DNA of 64,000 nt from Blumeriella jaapii (taxonomy: Eukaryota > Ascomycota > Leotiomycetes > Helotiales > Drepanopezizaceae). The notes under the pieces are model-generated. The model was not told the DNA's origin, ran no database searches, and saw only the letters and a list, made by a program, of their open reading frames with translations. Every line of letters begins with the position of its first letter. The first letter of the stretch is position 1. The translations under genes and the position numbers were made by a program. Of this stretch, positions 47,280 through 59,150 are shown one piece after another. The stretch is from positions 1,178,001 to 1,242,000 of the forward strand of contig VWND01000075.1 of the NCBI GenBank assembly GCA_009599575.1, given 5' to 3'.

Positions 47280-49340
47280 GTACATGGCACATTTCTGTGT
47301 ACTGTACAGTAAGTACATACATACATACATACATACGTACATACATCACATACCTAGTAAATATACTATGGTACAGATATGTACATACTACAAACAGACA
47401 ACTCCGTACGAGAATACTCTGTAAGCCAAACCGCCAGTAGAGTCCACCCTTCTCGGCAGAAGAAAGGTGTCGCGCTCGACTTCACGCTACATACATATAT
47501 GTAGTACAGTACAGTACAGTACGGTATTATCCTACGGTACCACGCTAGAGCGGGCTATGTGTAGGCATATCTTCGTGGCAGAATGCATACGGTGCAAGTA
47601 GCTAGCTATCCTGCACAGTACAGTACAGTACAGTACAGTACGTATCAGAAAACGCTCGGAGTCGGATGGAGGGTGGTTGAGTGGAAGCCACTTATGTGTA
47701 CATACATACTGTACGTACCGTACCGTACGTGAACCAAGTAAGGGAATGAGTGAGTGACAAGTGACATTTGCTCCCACGCCCGGGGTGATTGCTGTGTTGT
47801 GTGTGCTTTGCTGTGTGTACTGTATACGTACGTAACTACTACCTCCCACCTCGTTCAACCCTGGGAGTCACCCAGGAACGGACGGACGTGTCACGCTGCC
47901 CTCTCTCACGTGACGACGCGCCGAGGGCGTGCCTTCCCGAGGACACCACGACGCCATACACACCTACACAGCACAACCAGTCTGTTGCCGCACTGTATGG
48001 TGAAGCCAGCCTCGAAAGTACTGCACTGTACTGTACGGTACATATGTACATACATGTCCTCTAATGATAGAACAGCAGCAGTGCTACCGCTACCGCTACC
48101 GTCACGGCCGCACCGTCTCGTGTCTGCGCCTACCTCGCAGATCTGGCACGTATGTATGTATGTATGTACTGTAGGAGTGTGATTGTTTCTCGGATGGATG
48201 GACTGACGGTGCTGTGCTGTGCTGTGCTGTATGTACATACATACACAGGTACAGTACTGTACATACCTTACCTACATACAGACAGAAAAGTATATGGAGA
48301 GATTTTCCCACGCAGTATATACTGTATGTGTAATGCTCAACGCAAAGAAAGCTAACTAGGTAACGACGTGAAACCACATCCTATGCTCTGCTACCTATGC
48401 TATACTATGCTATCCTATCCTATGCTACAGTACAACAACAGCACGAGCTGGATCTAATCTCCCCCCCCCATCACCCCCTAACTGCTATCTATGAAAAAAA
48501 CCAACCAACCAAAGCTAGCTAGCATTCACCCCCTCTTCTTTCTTTCCTTCTTTCTTTCTCTCTCATCAAACGCCCCCCTCCTCCCTCCCTCTCCCCTCTC
48601 CCCCCCCCCCCCCCCCCCCCCCTCTCCCCTCCCCACCCCCCGCGAAATTACCCACCCAGTACACAGTACAGCATAGTCGGGATGTTTATAAAATCCCGGC
48701 ACGAGCCGCGGGCGCCAAGCTCGGAGAGAATAAACCCACCCTGGGGAAGACTTGTCCCCCCCCCCCTCCCTCGAGGAATTACGTAAAAAGGGGGTTTACA
48801 AAGGGTGGTATGTACTGTACTGTACTGTACATCTGTACATCTGTGCATATGTACATATGTATGTGTAAATTGCATTTCAAGATCTTGCCTTTTAACCCCC
48901 CCCCCCCGACCCCCCCCCGCCGGCGGCCCTCGAAAAAAAAAAAAAAAAAAAGGGTTAAGCAGTTGAAGCGAGAGATGAGACTATGCATACATAGGGTTGC
49001 TAGTACTGTACAGTATGTAACCAAACCAGCCCATTCCACACACACGCCAATCAATCAATCTCTGGATAGGTTTTCCGGGTGCGCGTTACGCCTACTCGAC
49101 TGCGACTGCGACTGCGACCGTGCAAGAACCGGGGTCGGGCTTTGTGTGGGTGATTTACTCACTTGGGAGATGGATGGTCGTGATGATGCAAAATGGAGAG
49201 AAAGGGGGCATGGGGCAGATGGGGCGTGCACAAGCACTTGTGGCATTGCATTTTCCAGTGGATAGGTAGGTATCTCCACATCCTCGCTCGCTCGCATGCT
49301 ACTGTATAGGTACATAGCTGTACATACTGTACTGTAGCTC
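47280..49340. repeat. Cluster of GTACTGTAC/TACAGTAC palindromic repeats
   Basis: Short tandem runs of the TACAG/GTACT palindrome family occur at about 47298-47316, 47505-47524, 47615-47641, 47708-47730, 48020-48052, 48238-48265, 48812-48832, 49002-49016 and 49305-49336, with another at 45348-45385. Isolated copies also lie near 26400-26440, 26795-26840, 46700-46715, 53028-53042 and 53385-53405. They are interspersed with TACA/CATA microsatellites. Function unknown. Confidence 0.7.
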
Positions 49341-50040
49341 ATGTATCATTCCATCGGCACTTGCCCACCTGGCACCCTAGATTCGGCATTGGCATACATA
49401 CATACATACATACATACTCCATCCTTTCGGTACTTGCTCGCGAACACCACCCTTTGCCCTGCCCTGCCCTGCCCGCATCAGTGTCTGACTTCGCAGGGCA
49501 CGGTTTCATGACGCCTGCCGTATGCAGCTTGCACTGCACGACATCTCTACAAACAAGGACCGAAACCCAGCCGGCGCAAAACATCGTGTTCTCTTCTGTA
49601 CAGTACGGCCCACACGCAGGATGCGTAGCCTGGCGACTTCGGAAGAGAGGGGAAATCTCGAGGTGGTGCAGGTGCCGATGTAAATGCGGAGGATGTGATC
49701 GGGCCTGCCCAGCGGTCTTGCAATCCCTGAGCTGGGTCGTAAGACACGTCTCAAACAGCAAGAGATGCCTGCTAGACCTGAAGCCGCCACTTCAGGCTCC
49801 CGGATCTTCGGCCTTATGCATGAGGCAATGTATCTGTACTTTCGGACGTCGTACTCCACCAAACCTCCGCGGCCGGGTCGGGTCGGGTCTGGTGAGGAGT
49901 TCCGTACATGCCCTCCATGATCGAGCCTCACCACGTGGCCTTCCGTTGCGGAGGCGACGACCTCTTCTTGGTCTCTCCCCTTCATGGTCTCTCCCACCCC
50001 CTCCAACGTACACAGACGTACGGCTCCCAAATCATACCTC

Positions 50041-52469
50041 TCAACTCGTCAAGACCTCGAATCCAGAACTCTCCAACTCCATCCCTGACGCTAACAGTGG
50101 GCGTCCTTGTAATGGGAACGGCCAAAACAGGGGGCTTTCATCCTCCCCCACAGGCCCCATCAAATGCGAAATATCCCCATCCGTCATGTTTGGGCAAAAG
50201 TAATTGTTGCTGCTCGTGTTACTCGTACATCTCGTATTCGGGTCGCCCTTGTCATCTTCTTTTTCCATTTGATAATCGACATTCCAATGCTTAATGAGGA
50301 ATCGTACAATCTGAATAGCTCGACCAGCGAAAACGTGACAATGCGACATCTCGCGAAGATCGACGATGGCCTGGTGTAAGAGCGCGTCACCGGTGGGATT
50401 CGGCGGAGGGATACCCAAAGACACGACGTGCGTGATGCTCGAGGCGAGAACGAAGTAGGGAACGAAAGAGGGGGTGCGACGCAGCGTGTAGAGCTCCGCG
50501 TAGGATTTGGTGAGCACGGAGATCGTGGTGGCGGCTTGAATGCAGAGATCGCGAGGGGAGAGACCAGAGCCGATGATGGAGAGCTTGATGAAGGGGCGGA
50601 ATAGCAGGAGAATCGCGGTGTGGTAATACATGCTGGCGTGTGTCAGAGTTTGTGAGGTCGAAAGACTGCTGGCTACTCACTGGGCGAAGAGCACCGATGG
50701 GGTAAAATTCTGGCCAAGACGTAATGTGGAAGGGACGTTGGAGTACCACTGAATGTACTCTGTGTATACCTTAGTGAGGCTTTGGGCCGTAACAGGCCGA
50801 CCGGGTGTGTATAACGTGTATAATGACCGATGGACGATTTCGGACAGTTCGCAGAATGTCTTATACACACTTCGGACATTGGAAGGTTGCGTGCATGCGG
50901 TCTCTAGGGGCGCACCTAAGCCCGAGTCAGCAACGTGTGTCTGATACTGGAGGAGACATACCATCATCGATATACGGCACCCAGATGGAGGCTTCAATGT
51001 GATCCACAATAGGAGGTTTGAGTACTAGTCTGGCGTTTCGAGAAAAATGAGGTAGCCGACCGATGCTCATCGACCATACTCTGTGGGCTGTCAGAAGACG
51101 TGACTCTACAGCATGGGAAATCGCAACTCACTGATCCAAAGAGAAGGCGCCCCAGAATGTGGCCGAGCGGACTGCATGGTCTACTTTAGCATGGTCACTA
51201 GGTCCATCTTGGACATCAAAATGGAGTCCCATCTCAATAGCAAGGCGGATAGACTGCCCCGAGAGAAAAACGCCTCGACTAGAGCGTCCACGGCTGGCTT
51301 CACGAATGGACATCAGCCCCAGAGCTTGGATAGTAGTCAACGAATGGTGGTCTGATTCCTCTTCCAAGAGACGTTCCGCTTCGGCAAAAAAAGCGTCCCC
51401 GGCTGTGTTGCTATCATTTGGATCTGTGCGAGCTTGGGGTTGGCTTGAAAATCGGCAGCCAACAGCTAAGAGAGCATTGACAAGCAAGGGAGAGCAGTAT
51501 CTCGAATTCCCCGTTTTCATATCTTCCAAGAAATGCTCCTTGTTGAGAGAAGCAAAAGTCGGGTACTCCCAGCAGAAATACAGAGCCATCAGGTGCTCCA
51601 CGAATGCTCCGTCGTTGGTGATCCTCGTCCAACTTTCATTGAAATTCGTATGAGCCACATGAGGAAGTTCTTCCATGCCAAAGTCCGGTCCGAGGATTGC
51701 CCTTTGTCCCTGGCCTCTGGCGTGTTGGAGCACGCCCATCGAGTTGGGATCCGAGTCGGATCCGCGATACCATGTTCCAATCAGGGGAGTCGGCAGATCA
51801 TGGCCGGAAAATGGTAGAGCGTCGACCTCCCACGCCATCTCGTCGTCCTGGTTCTGGGTTGAGGCATCCGTGTTCATATACGTTCCCGAGCTCCATGTTG
51901 GGCGCGCGCTGTCTTCGGCCTGGTTCTGGCCCTGGCCTTGAGACGACTCCTCACTAGAAGTCATCAGTGAGAGCGGCGAATTGACAATGCTCCTGGCCTG
52001 CCTTAACGCACTCCCCACGGCTTGATGATCGCTGGGTCGCGCAAAGGTGGTCGCATGGTTGCCCGGGGTCGAAGATTGCGAGCGCGATTCCAGCTTGTCC
52101 ACGATGTGCTCGAGGGTCTCCCCGCCGCGCAGTTGATCCAGCACTCGATCCGAGCATTCACTTGACACCAAAGCGGCCAGGACTTGCTCGCTCTGGCGCT
52201 GCTGGGTTCGCAAGGACTCCAATTCGGATCGCATCTGCTCTTTCGACTGGCGGACGGGGAGCTCGTAGTGGCATTCGACGCTTTGCGACTGGCATCTCCC
52301 ACACGGTGTCAGGCCATCGCACTGCAGACCAGGCGTCAGCGCCGCCCACAGCGCCGAAAAGCGGTCGTCGACCTACCTTTGCTCGCTTTTTGCGGCATTC
52401 CGTGCACGCATTTGCCGTGACGATTCCGAGTCCACGGCGCCGTTTGGAATTGCTACTCGCGTGATCCAT
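50041..52469 (-). CDS. Zn(II)2Cys6 transcription factor with fungal_trans domain
   Basis: Five exons are read on the minus strand: 52469-52377, 52321-51132, 51080-50962, 50915-50681 and 50632-50041. All junctions are GT...AG and in phase, giving 742 residues. The binuclear cluster is C22, C25, C32, C38, C41 and C48 (C-x2-C-x6-C-x5-C-x2-C-x6-C), split by intron 1 before C32. A basic KRRR lies upstream and a dimerising helix (about 55-85, SELESLRTQQRQSEQVLAAL) downstream. The middle homology region begins around FVEHLMALYFCWEYP. It includes LLVNALLAVGCRFS, RLAIEMGLHFD and, across the intron 2 junction, DQVWSMSIGRLPHF. A later helix reads HTAILLLFRPFI. It is a nuclear sequence-specific regulator of the type that controls nutrient or secondary pathways. 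The next genes on the other side are a decayed hydrolase and an exporter, possible former targets. Confidence 0.93.
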
Positions 52470-53550
52470 CGTGAATGTGGTTGAGGGGGAGGGCGCGGCG
52501 CCGTCTGGATGTGGATGTGTCAATCATCGATGTCGAGCTCTGCACGTGTGGAAATGGAGTGGAGGAGGCAGTCAATGGTTGATCCGAGTCTCATGGAAAA
52601 ACGATTTTCCTCTTGTTCGCGTTCTTCCCTTTTTCCTTCTTTCTTTCTTTCTTTCCTTCTTTCTTTCTTTCTCTCGCAGTTATGGGTTCTTTCTCTCTTG
52701 TTGCGCGGGCTGGAATATAAATCGGGGATGTGTCGAATATTTTTTTGGGGGGGGGGCGGGGCGGTGGGTGGTCGAGGTGTGTGTTTTGCTTGTCGGCGTG
52801 CCGGTGACGTAGCGGCACTGGCTCGAGCAGACCGGATGATCCGCGGGGCCTGGGGAGTGCCGTTGGGCTCGACAAGAATTGGATGGGATCAAAAGACCAT
52901 CACGAACGGAACATCTCTATCGTTGGTGTTCGGCATTGTCGTCGAGTCGCGGCGGGTCGAGCTGTTCGACACGCACCGTGGGCGAGGATCAATTAGGACG
53001 TTGGCCTTGGTACCGAGCCTCTCTAGGTACAGTACTGTACATACTGCACAGCACGGTATCTCACGGCGAGGAGGAAGAGATAGAGGAATACAAGACCCCG
53101 GGGTGATGAGCACTGATACGTACGCCTTTGAAAGCTGGGACCTGGGACCTGGCGTGAAGGTAGAACTTGCATCTGCCTTCACTTCCTCTCGTCACTCGGC
53201 CCCGATGTCAACAAACCAATCCTCCCCACGATAGCATGCTCGCTTAAATCGATGGACAACCACGTAAAGGACAACCACGGAAAGGAGCGAGGAGTGATTT
53301 CTACTTCGTGGTGAAGAATGGGGTGAGACCCTACCTACTGCAGGTACCCTCTTCCTCACGGTAGAGCAGAGGGGCGACAAAGATTGCACTTACTACAGCT
53401 ACTGTAAGTGCTTGCTCCTCAGCCTTCGACTCCTCGATAAGCTACAGTACTTACAAGCGGTACATACGGCACCTCCACTGATCTCGTCCTCTCCCGGGAC
53501 ACCAAAGTCCGAGGCGATATCACGACGACAGTCTCTTCACACACTCCACA
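52470..53550. other. Divergent intergenic region
   Basis: This is the promoter region between the Zn2Cys6 gene (-) and the hydrolase pseudogene (+). It contains a TTTC repeat (52626-52675), a G run (52746-52757) and GTACAGTACTGTAC at about 53028-53041. No gene is supported; ORF 52509-53234 is repeat-driven. Confidence 0.6.
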
Positions 53551-55019
53551 ATGGATCCCACCGCCCAAGAGTCAAGACCTCTTCGACCTTCCGCCAAACC
53601 AATCGCCTTGAATGCCTTCACCACCATTCAGCCCCCACTCTCCAGAGAGGGACAGGGCCAGGACTCTTGCTTGTTGTCCCGAAAGACTACCAGGGACGGA
53701 ACACCGACGATGTCAACGAGACGCTGGATCCGGAGCCGCTGTAGAAATGGGCCGAAGAGGGATTTGCAGTGGCTGAGGTCAAGATAGATAGATGTTGGTG
53801 GTCATACAAGCACGATCACCGACGTTGTTATCAAGGCACTTCTGGAGCTGCCGCAGACCACGACCCGGGAGAAGGTTGGAGTCATGAGTAGGTACCAGTC
53901 TGCCCTTCCCAGGATTTGCATACCTCGGAATCTCGAAATGTGTCTTGTCCGGGGCCAGAAAGCCTCGATCACGTGAGGGGTGATGGCTGACACCCACCAG
54001 TCTACGGCTTCAGCCACGAAACATCCTTTCTGAGGCTCTGGGATCATCTCAACACATCTCCTGCGGTATCGGGGATCATCATCTTCGTCAACTCCGCGCC
54101 TCCAGGCTCGTCCCCGAGGCACCTCACGTGGTCCACAGCACCGTCGCGGGTGCCAACATCGTCTCCTCCATCCGAGCATCAGACAGCCTGTACACCTACG
54201 ACTCCGTACCTTCCGCCAAATTTGTCTTGCCAGGCCACATCGACTACCGAGCTGGACCAGCAGGTGTAGCTCACTCGCGCACCGTGGGTTTTCTGAGAAG
54301 CCGCCTCGGGGGGCCCATTTTTCGATCTTGAGGCCATCTGGGACGAGCACTGCCTTTTCGAGTTTGGCGAGAGGGATGTCGGGAAGACGATGGCTACTGT
54401 ACTATGGTCGAAGAGCCTTATTCAATCATGTTCCCACGATGACGGGCGGCGTCGGGCGGGCAGCGCTCACAGTCTTTTACCGCAACCACTTCATCTTTGC
54501 CAATCCGGCAGATACGAAGCTCGAGCTTCTCAGTCGCACAACAGGCGTCGATCGTGTGATTGATGGATTCCTTTACCGCTTCACTCACAATCGAGTCGTT
54601 GACTGGCTGTTCGTTCCCCGCCCCGTTGGTTTTGTTTCACCGCCACGATCCGACTTCCCCCATCACCGCATCGCCTAACAAACCTAAACGGCATCCCCGG
54701 CATCCCCCCAACGGGTCGCCGGGTGCGGGTGCCCTTCGCTTCCGTCGTCAACATTCGCGGCGACGGCCTCTACCACGAGCACATCGCCTGGGACCAAGCT
54801 TCCGTCCTTCGCCAGCTAGGCCTCCTCCCTGAAAACCTGCCCTTCCCGTATGCCTTGCCTGACGGCCAGACGCCCGGGGCGGGCAAGCGATTCGAGTATC
54901 GGGTTCCGGCTGCCGGTGTCGAGACGGCGGCGAAGATGGTCGATGCGAACTCGGTGGTGAGCAACGAGATGTTGGGCTTCGAGATCAGAGAGACAGACGA
55001 TGCGAAGGGGAGGTCTTAG
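53551..55019 (+). pseudogene. Dienelactone hydrolase-like / SnoaL-domain protein, multiply broken
   Basis: This is the wreck of a fungal carboxymethylenebutenolidase-like protein with a C-terminal SnoaL (NTF2-like) domain. Recognisable pieces, in order but in different frames, are MDPTAQESRP (53551), GLLLVVPKDYQG (about 53665), KWAEEGFAVAEVKI (about 53745), and DSVPSAKFVLPGHIDY (about 54200). Then come FFDLEAIWDEH (about 54315), NHVPTMTGGVG (about 54427), TTGVDRVIDGFLYRFTH (about 54540) and the open SnoaL end NIRGDGLYHEHIAWDQASVL (54723-55019). Breaks include an in-frame TAG at 53742 where Gln is expected, further stops near 53974 and 54266, frame changes near 53640 and 54420, and an intron near 54610-54695 that has a CTAAC branch site but no AG acceptor. 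An active gene would have hydrolysed a dienelactone or similar ester. Confidence 0.8.
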
Positions 55020-56007
55020 TGAGAGAAAGCTTAATGAGATGCCACCCGACACGGCCATGATGGGCTTTTCTCCTCCCGTTTGCTTGACGGAGCAACGTCT
55101 GTCGCGCTGTTGACGATACACCTTGACAGAGCACATCTAGCCTCCAGGGTCTGATAGCACGATTTTTGGCAATCTTAATCCGCGCCTTCGCACTCTTCAT
55201 CTTCAGTCCTGACTGCCCATCCACGGCGGTACAGTAGAGTATGTACAGGACTGTCTGAACTGTCTGGACTGCCTGTACAGTAAGTACATGACTCCCGCCC
55301 GAGTATAGTCCGGACCTCGCGTCTCTAAGGTTTCGTCGGGCATTCTAGTCTCGAACTTAGCTGAACTGACAAGAGGGAAGAGCTGGCTGTCGGACTGCCC
55401 GAGGATTGGGCGTGTTCCGAGATGCGAGCCGAGAGGTTGAGCGTGGTGTTTTGCCATGCGCAAGGGAAAGCGAAGCATTCGATTTTCCTTCTTGACGGCT
55501 TTGACGGCTCTGGCAGCTGTGACAGCTGTGAGACAGCCTTGACGGCTTTGACAGCTTCACGCTGACCAATGGCTGAACGGTGTGCGAGCACGATTACGAG
55601 TCACGGCTGCTCCCTCACAAGCCAACCCCATGGGGACCCGCTGTCATTGGCCCGGAGAAGGCGGGGGCCGAGCTCCGGGAGAAACGCTATCCCAAGCGAC
55701 GTCTTTTGCCCGCGAACTTCATCCTTCGTTCATCCTACATCCCCATCCCATCCAGTCCCTGAGATGACTCGACACTGTTTCGCACCGCGTCTTCAGAGGG
55801 AGCTGTCTACCTACCTCGACTTCCCGACCCCCCCTCGGGGACCAAGAGCCAAGTGCAGCTGTTGACTTGGGCCTCGAGCGAGCTGTTCCCGTCGCCGCCT
55901 CCTCCTCCGCCTCTCCTCCTCCTCCTCCTCCTCCACCGACCGGCCCGCATCGCGCAACATAAAGAGAGCCTCGGGCTGCGCTCCCTACTTAGCTGAGGCC
56001 TGGCAAG
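55020..56007. other. Intergenic region upstream of the DHA1 transporter
   Basis: No gene is supported. There is a repeated GACGGCTTTGACGGCT/GACAGCTGTGA motif at 55492-55558 and a CCT repeat at 55895-55936 within the presumed promoter and leader. Confidence 0.6.
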
Positions 56008-58004
56008 ATGGAGAAAGAAGTTAATAATTCCGAGGAGGCCGCCGCCAGTCAAATCCGCGCGCAAGGGAGCCAGAAGCGAGAAGCGCGACGACGCAACGAG
56101 ACACGCTTCAGATAACAACGCTTCCACGCCCCGAGCCAGGACGGGATCCAGGGCGGGACCCAGGACCCGATCAAGAACGCGGTCCAGGAGGGGATCGAGG
56201 AGGGGAGCTCCACACGGCCAGCCAGGCGGCCAGCAGGCCGTCGACCCGGCGCAGAAATACGTGGTCGACTGGGCCGAAAATGATCCCGAGCACCCAACGA
56301 GATGGTCGACGGCCAGGAAATGGAAGAATCTGTGGATCGTCAGCGGTATGACCTTTATCACGTGGGTCCCATCCGTCTTCCAGAACCAAAAAAACGCCAC
56401 ACATGAACTGACGGACAGCTTGACAGACCCTTGGCATCGTCCATGTTCGCGCCTGGCGTGCCCCAACTGATGGACCACTTCAAGACCTCGAACGAACTGA
56501 TCGCCTCCTTCGTCGTCTCCGTCTATATCCTGGGCTTTGCCATCGGGCCCATGTTCGTCTCTCTCCTGTCTCTTTCTTCAGATGAACCTCGGCCAAACTA
56601 ACCTCCCCCCCCCAGCATCATCGCACCCATGTCCGAGCTGTATGGCCGACGGAGACTCTATCAGGTCTGCAACCTCCTCTTCCTCGCCTTTACCGTCCTC
56701 TGCGGAGAATCGACGTGCGTCGGCATGTTGCTCGCCTTCCGCGTCCTGGCCGGCTGCGCAGGTGTCGCGCCTCTGACTATCGGGGGCGGCACCATCGGCG
56801 ACTTGATGACGCCCGATAAAAGGGCTGGCGCGATGGCCATATTCTCTGCCGGTCCGTTACTGGGACCTGTGGTTGGTAGGTGGCCCCTTTCCCTCACCAC
56901 CTTCGCGGATGCGACAAGACCACCAAAGAGTTGGAGAGAGCGAATGCTAACGAACATGTGACACAGGCCCAATCGCAGGTGGCTACATCGCCAACTCGAT
57001 TGGTTGGCGTTGGGTCTTTCGCATCCTCGCCATCGGTTCTTTCGTCATGGTCGTCGGCTCCATCTTTCTAGATGAGACTTACACCCCGACCCTTCTCGAG
57101 AAGCGCGCCGCCGCGCTTCGGAAAGAGCACTCGGATGAGGCCTACCGCTCCAAGTTTGCCTCCACCCTCCCTCCCAGCGTTATCTTCAAGAACGCACTCA
57201 GACGGCCTCTGAAGTTGCTCTTCTTGTCCCCCATCGTGAGCTTGCTGAGTCTGCATGCCGCGTTCGTGTACGGGCTGCTGTACCTGCTCTTCACGATTCT
57301 GACGCCCGTGTTCATGGCTGAGTATGGATTCAGCACAGGAACCGCGAGTCTGACGTTCTTGGGACTGGGCGCCGGCTCCATCCTTGGGGTTCTGGTCATC
57401 GGCGGTACTTCCGACTTGATCTACAGGTACTACACGGTGAAGAACGGGGGAGAAGGCAAGCCGGAGTTCCGGCTCCCGGTCTTGATGTGGTGTAGTCTGT
57501 TCTTGCCGGCCGGCTTGTTCTGGTTCGGCTGGGCCGCCGAGGCCAAGGTGCACTATATAGTGCCGATTCTGGGCACGGCGTTAATTGCTTTCGGCATGCT
57601 GAGCGTGATGGTCAGTCTCCTTCATCTCTACTTTTTTACATTTCCTCCCCCCCCCCCCCCCCCCCCCCACACCACCCTTTTCTCCTCCTTCCCTCTCTTT
57701 CTTTCCCAACCCACCTGTCAGCAGGCACCCAGCTAAACCCTTCTTCCCCTAGATCCCCGTCCAATCCTACCTCGTGGATGCTTACACGCGCTACGCCGCA
57801 TCCGCGATCGCGGCGTCCACCCTCCTGCGCGCCATCGTCGGCGCCCTGCTCCCGCTCGCCGGCCGGCCCATGTACCACAACATCGGCCTCGGTTGGGGCA
57901 ACTCGATACTTGGCTTCCTGAGCCTGGCCATGGTGCCCATACCGTGGGTGTTCTGGCGGTACGGGGAGCAGATCCGGCGCCGGATGACCATTGACCTGGA
58001 TTGA
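56008..58004 (+). CDS. MFS multidrug transporter, DHA1 type, one frameshift in exon 1
   Basis: Five exons are read: 56008-56361, 56427-56552, 56616-56875, 56967-57610 and 57753-58004. The protein is a drug:H+ antiporter-1 MFS exporter of the plasma membrane. Signs are [15 protein letters not shown] just before helix 1, [27 protein letters not shown] (motif A), [42 protein letters not shown] (the antiporter motif C, split by intron 3) and WRWVFRI. The ATG at 56008 reads [14 protein letters not shown] and meets a stop after about 34 codons, while the frame one base later is open from there into the conserved part. One extra base near 56050-56110 would explain it; removing one gives 545 codons including stop. 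Intron 4 carries a C run. The frameshift may be real or a consensus error. Confidence 0.87.
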
Positions 58005-58784
58005 GACGGCAAGGGAGTCGGCGCCGTTGTAAAGATTTGTTACTGTTCTTCTTCTGTGTGGATGAAAATTAACTTGGGCGAGGGTTTAAGATGGGATTCT
58101 GGATTTAGCGCATGGCGTTTGGGAAGGGAGAGGAGAGTCAAAGGGGAAAAGGAGGAGGGGGGTTTTGCATAAGCTAAGCTGGCGATGATTGGTGTTCGCA
58201 GTCAGCATGTTCATGTCATTCGTTGTACGCACTACGTATTGTTGATACAGCTCGTCAGATGGGTTGAAAAGATCGAGATATGATTTGATTTAAGATGGGT
58301 GGGCATACATAGGTACCTACACAGATACAGACAGACAGACAGACAGAGTTCCTCTGCAAACCCAGTTTTAAAATTATGAAACGAGGAAAGAAGATTCCAT
58401 TACCTCTCCCTTTCCATCCCATCCCCATCCCAAACCAAGACCTCCAAACCTCACCCCCCCTCCCTTCCCCGAATCCAGCCCAATCACCCTCCATCCACCA
58501 CCATCATCCCCCATCGCCAAACCCGCCCAAGCCCCATCCACCCTCCTCCCACCCACCACCACTACCACCAGCACCCGGAAGGCCGTGATCAACAATGGCT
58601 GTTGCCACGCCAAACTTAACATATTTAACTGTCTCCGCGGCCACAGACATGTAGTTTCCTCGCTCCTCGCTAGACACACGTCTGCGGACCCCCTGGGAGG
58701 TCCTAGGACGGCTGTCTGTTTGTTTGTCGACTGCAGACTGCAGACTGCGAACTGCAGACCGCTTGACGGAGGTTTGTGAATACC

Positions 58785-58933
58785 ATTATTATTACTACTA
58801 TTATTATTATTACTACTATTATTATTACTACTATTATTATTACTACTATTATTATTACTACTATTATTATTACTACTATTATAATTACTACTATTATTAT
58901 TACTACTATTATTATTACTACTATTATTATTAC
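58785..58933. repeat. 15-bp TTA/CTA minisatellite
   Basis: About ten tandem copies of TTATTATTACTACTA; one copy carries a TATAAT variant. Confidence 0.92.
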
Positions 58934-59104
58934 AGTACTACCTGCTCCGTTACCCTTTGCTGTTAGCGATTATCTGTTAAGTGATGTTTGTTTGTGTGTG
59001 TGTGTATGTGTATGCAGTGCTGTACGTATCCCGTGATTGCTAAGTAGGGTAGGTACCTACCTACCTATCTAGGTAGCTATATATGCATACCTTATATATA
59101 CGTT

Positions 59105-59150
59105 CAAGCAAGCAGACAAGCAAGCAGACAAGCAAGCAGACAAGCAAGCA
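59105..59150. repeat. 12-bp CAAGCAAGCAGA tandem repeat
   Basis: Nearly four tandem copies, followed by looser CAAACACGCATA-type repeats to about 59215. Confidence 0.88.

Larger units (their letters stand above)
42714..50040. other. 7.3-kb gene-free, repeat-rich region
   Basis: No protein family, tRNA or rRNA could be recognised. The sequence is a patchwork of low-complexity blocks: a G-rich tract (42945-42985), GGA repeats (44914-44955), CTAC/TACC (45085-45105), C runs (45525-45539, 48601-48622), an AG run (45943-45995), TACA/CATA repeats (47040-47056, 47317-47346, 48148-48169, 49393-49418) and an A run (48936-48951). It also has the densest GTACTGTAC-type palindromes in the window. ORFs here overlap in opposite strands and contain repeats. 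Confidence 0.65.

Noticed and set aside
58724..59036. Poly-Tyr and poly-Ile/Thr ORFs
   Set aside because: Direct translations of the TTA/CTA minisatellite.
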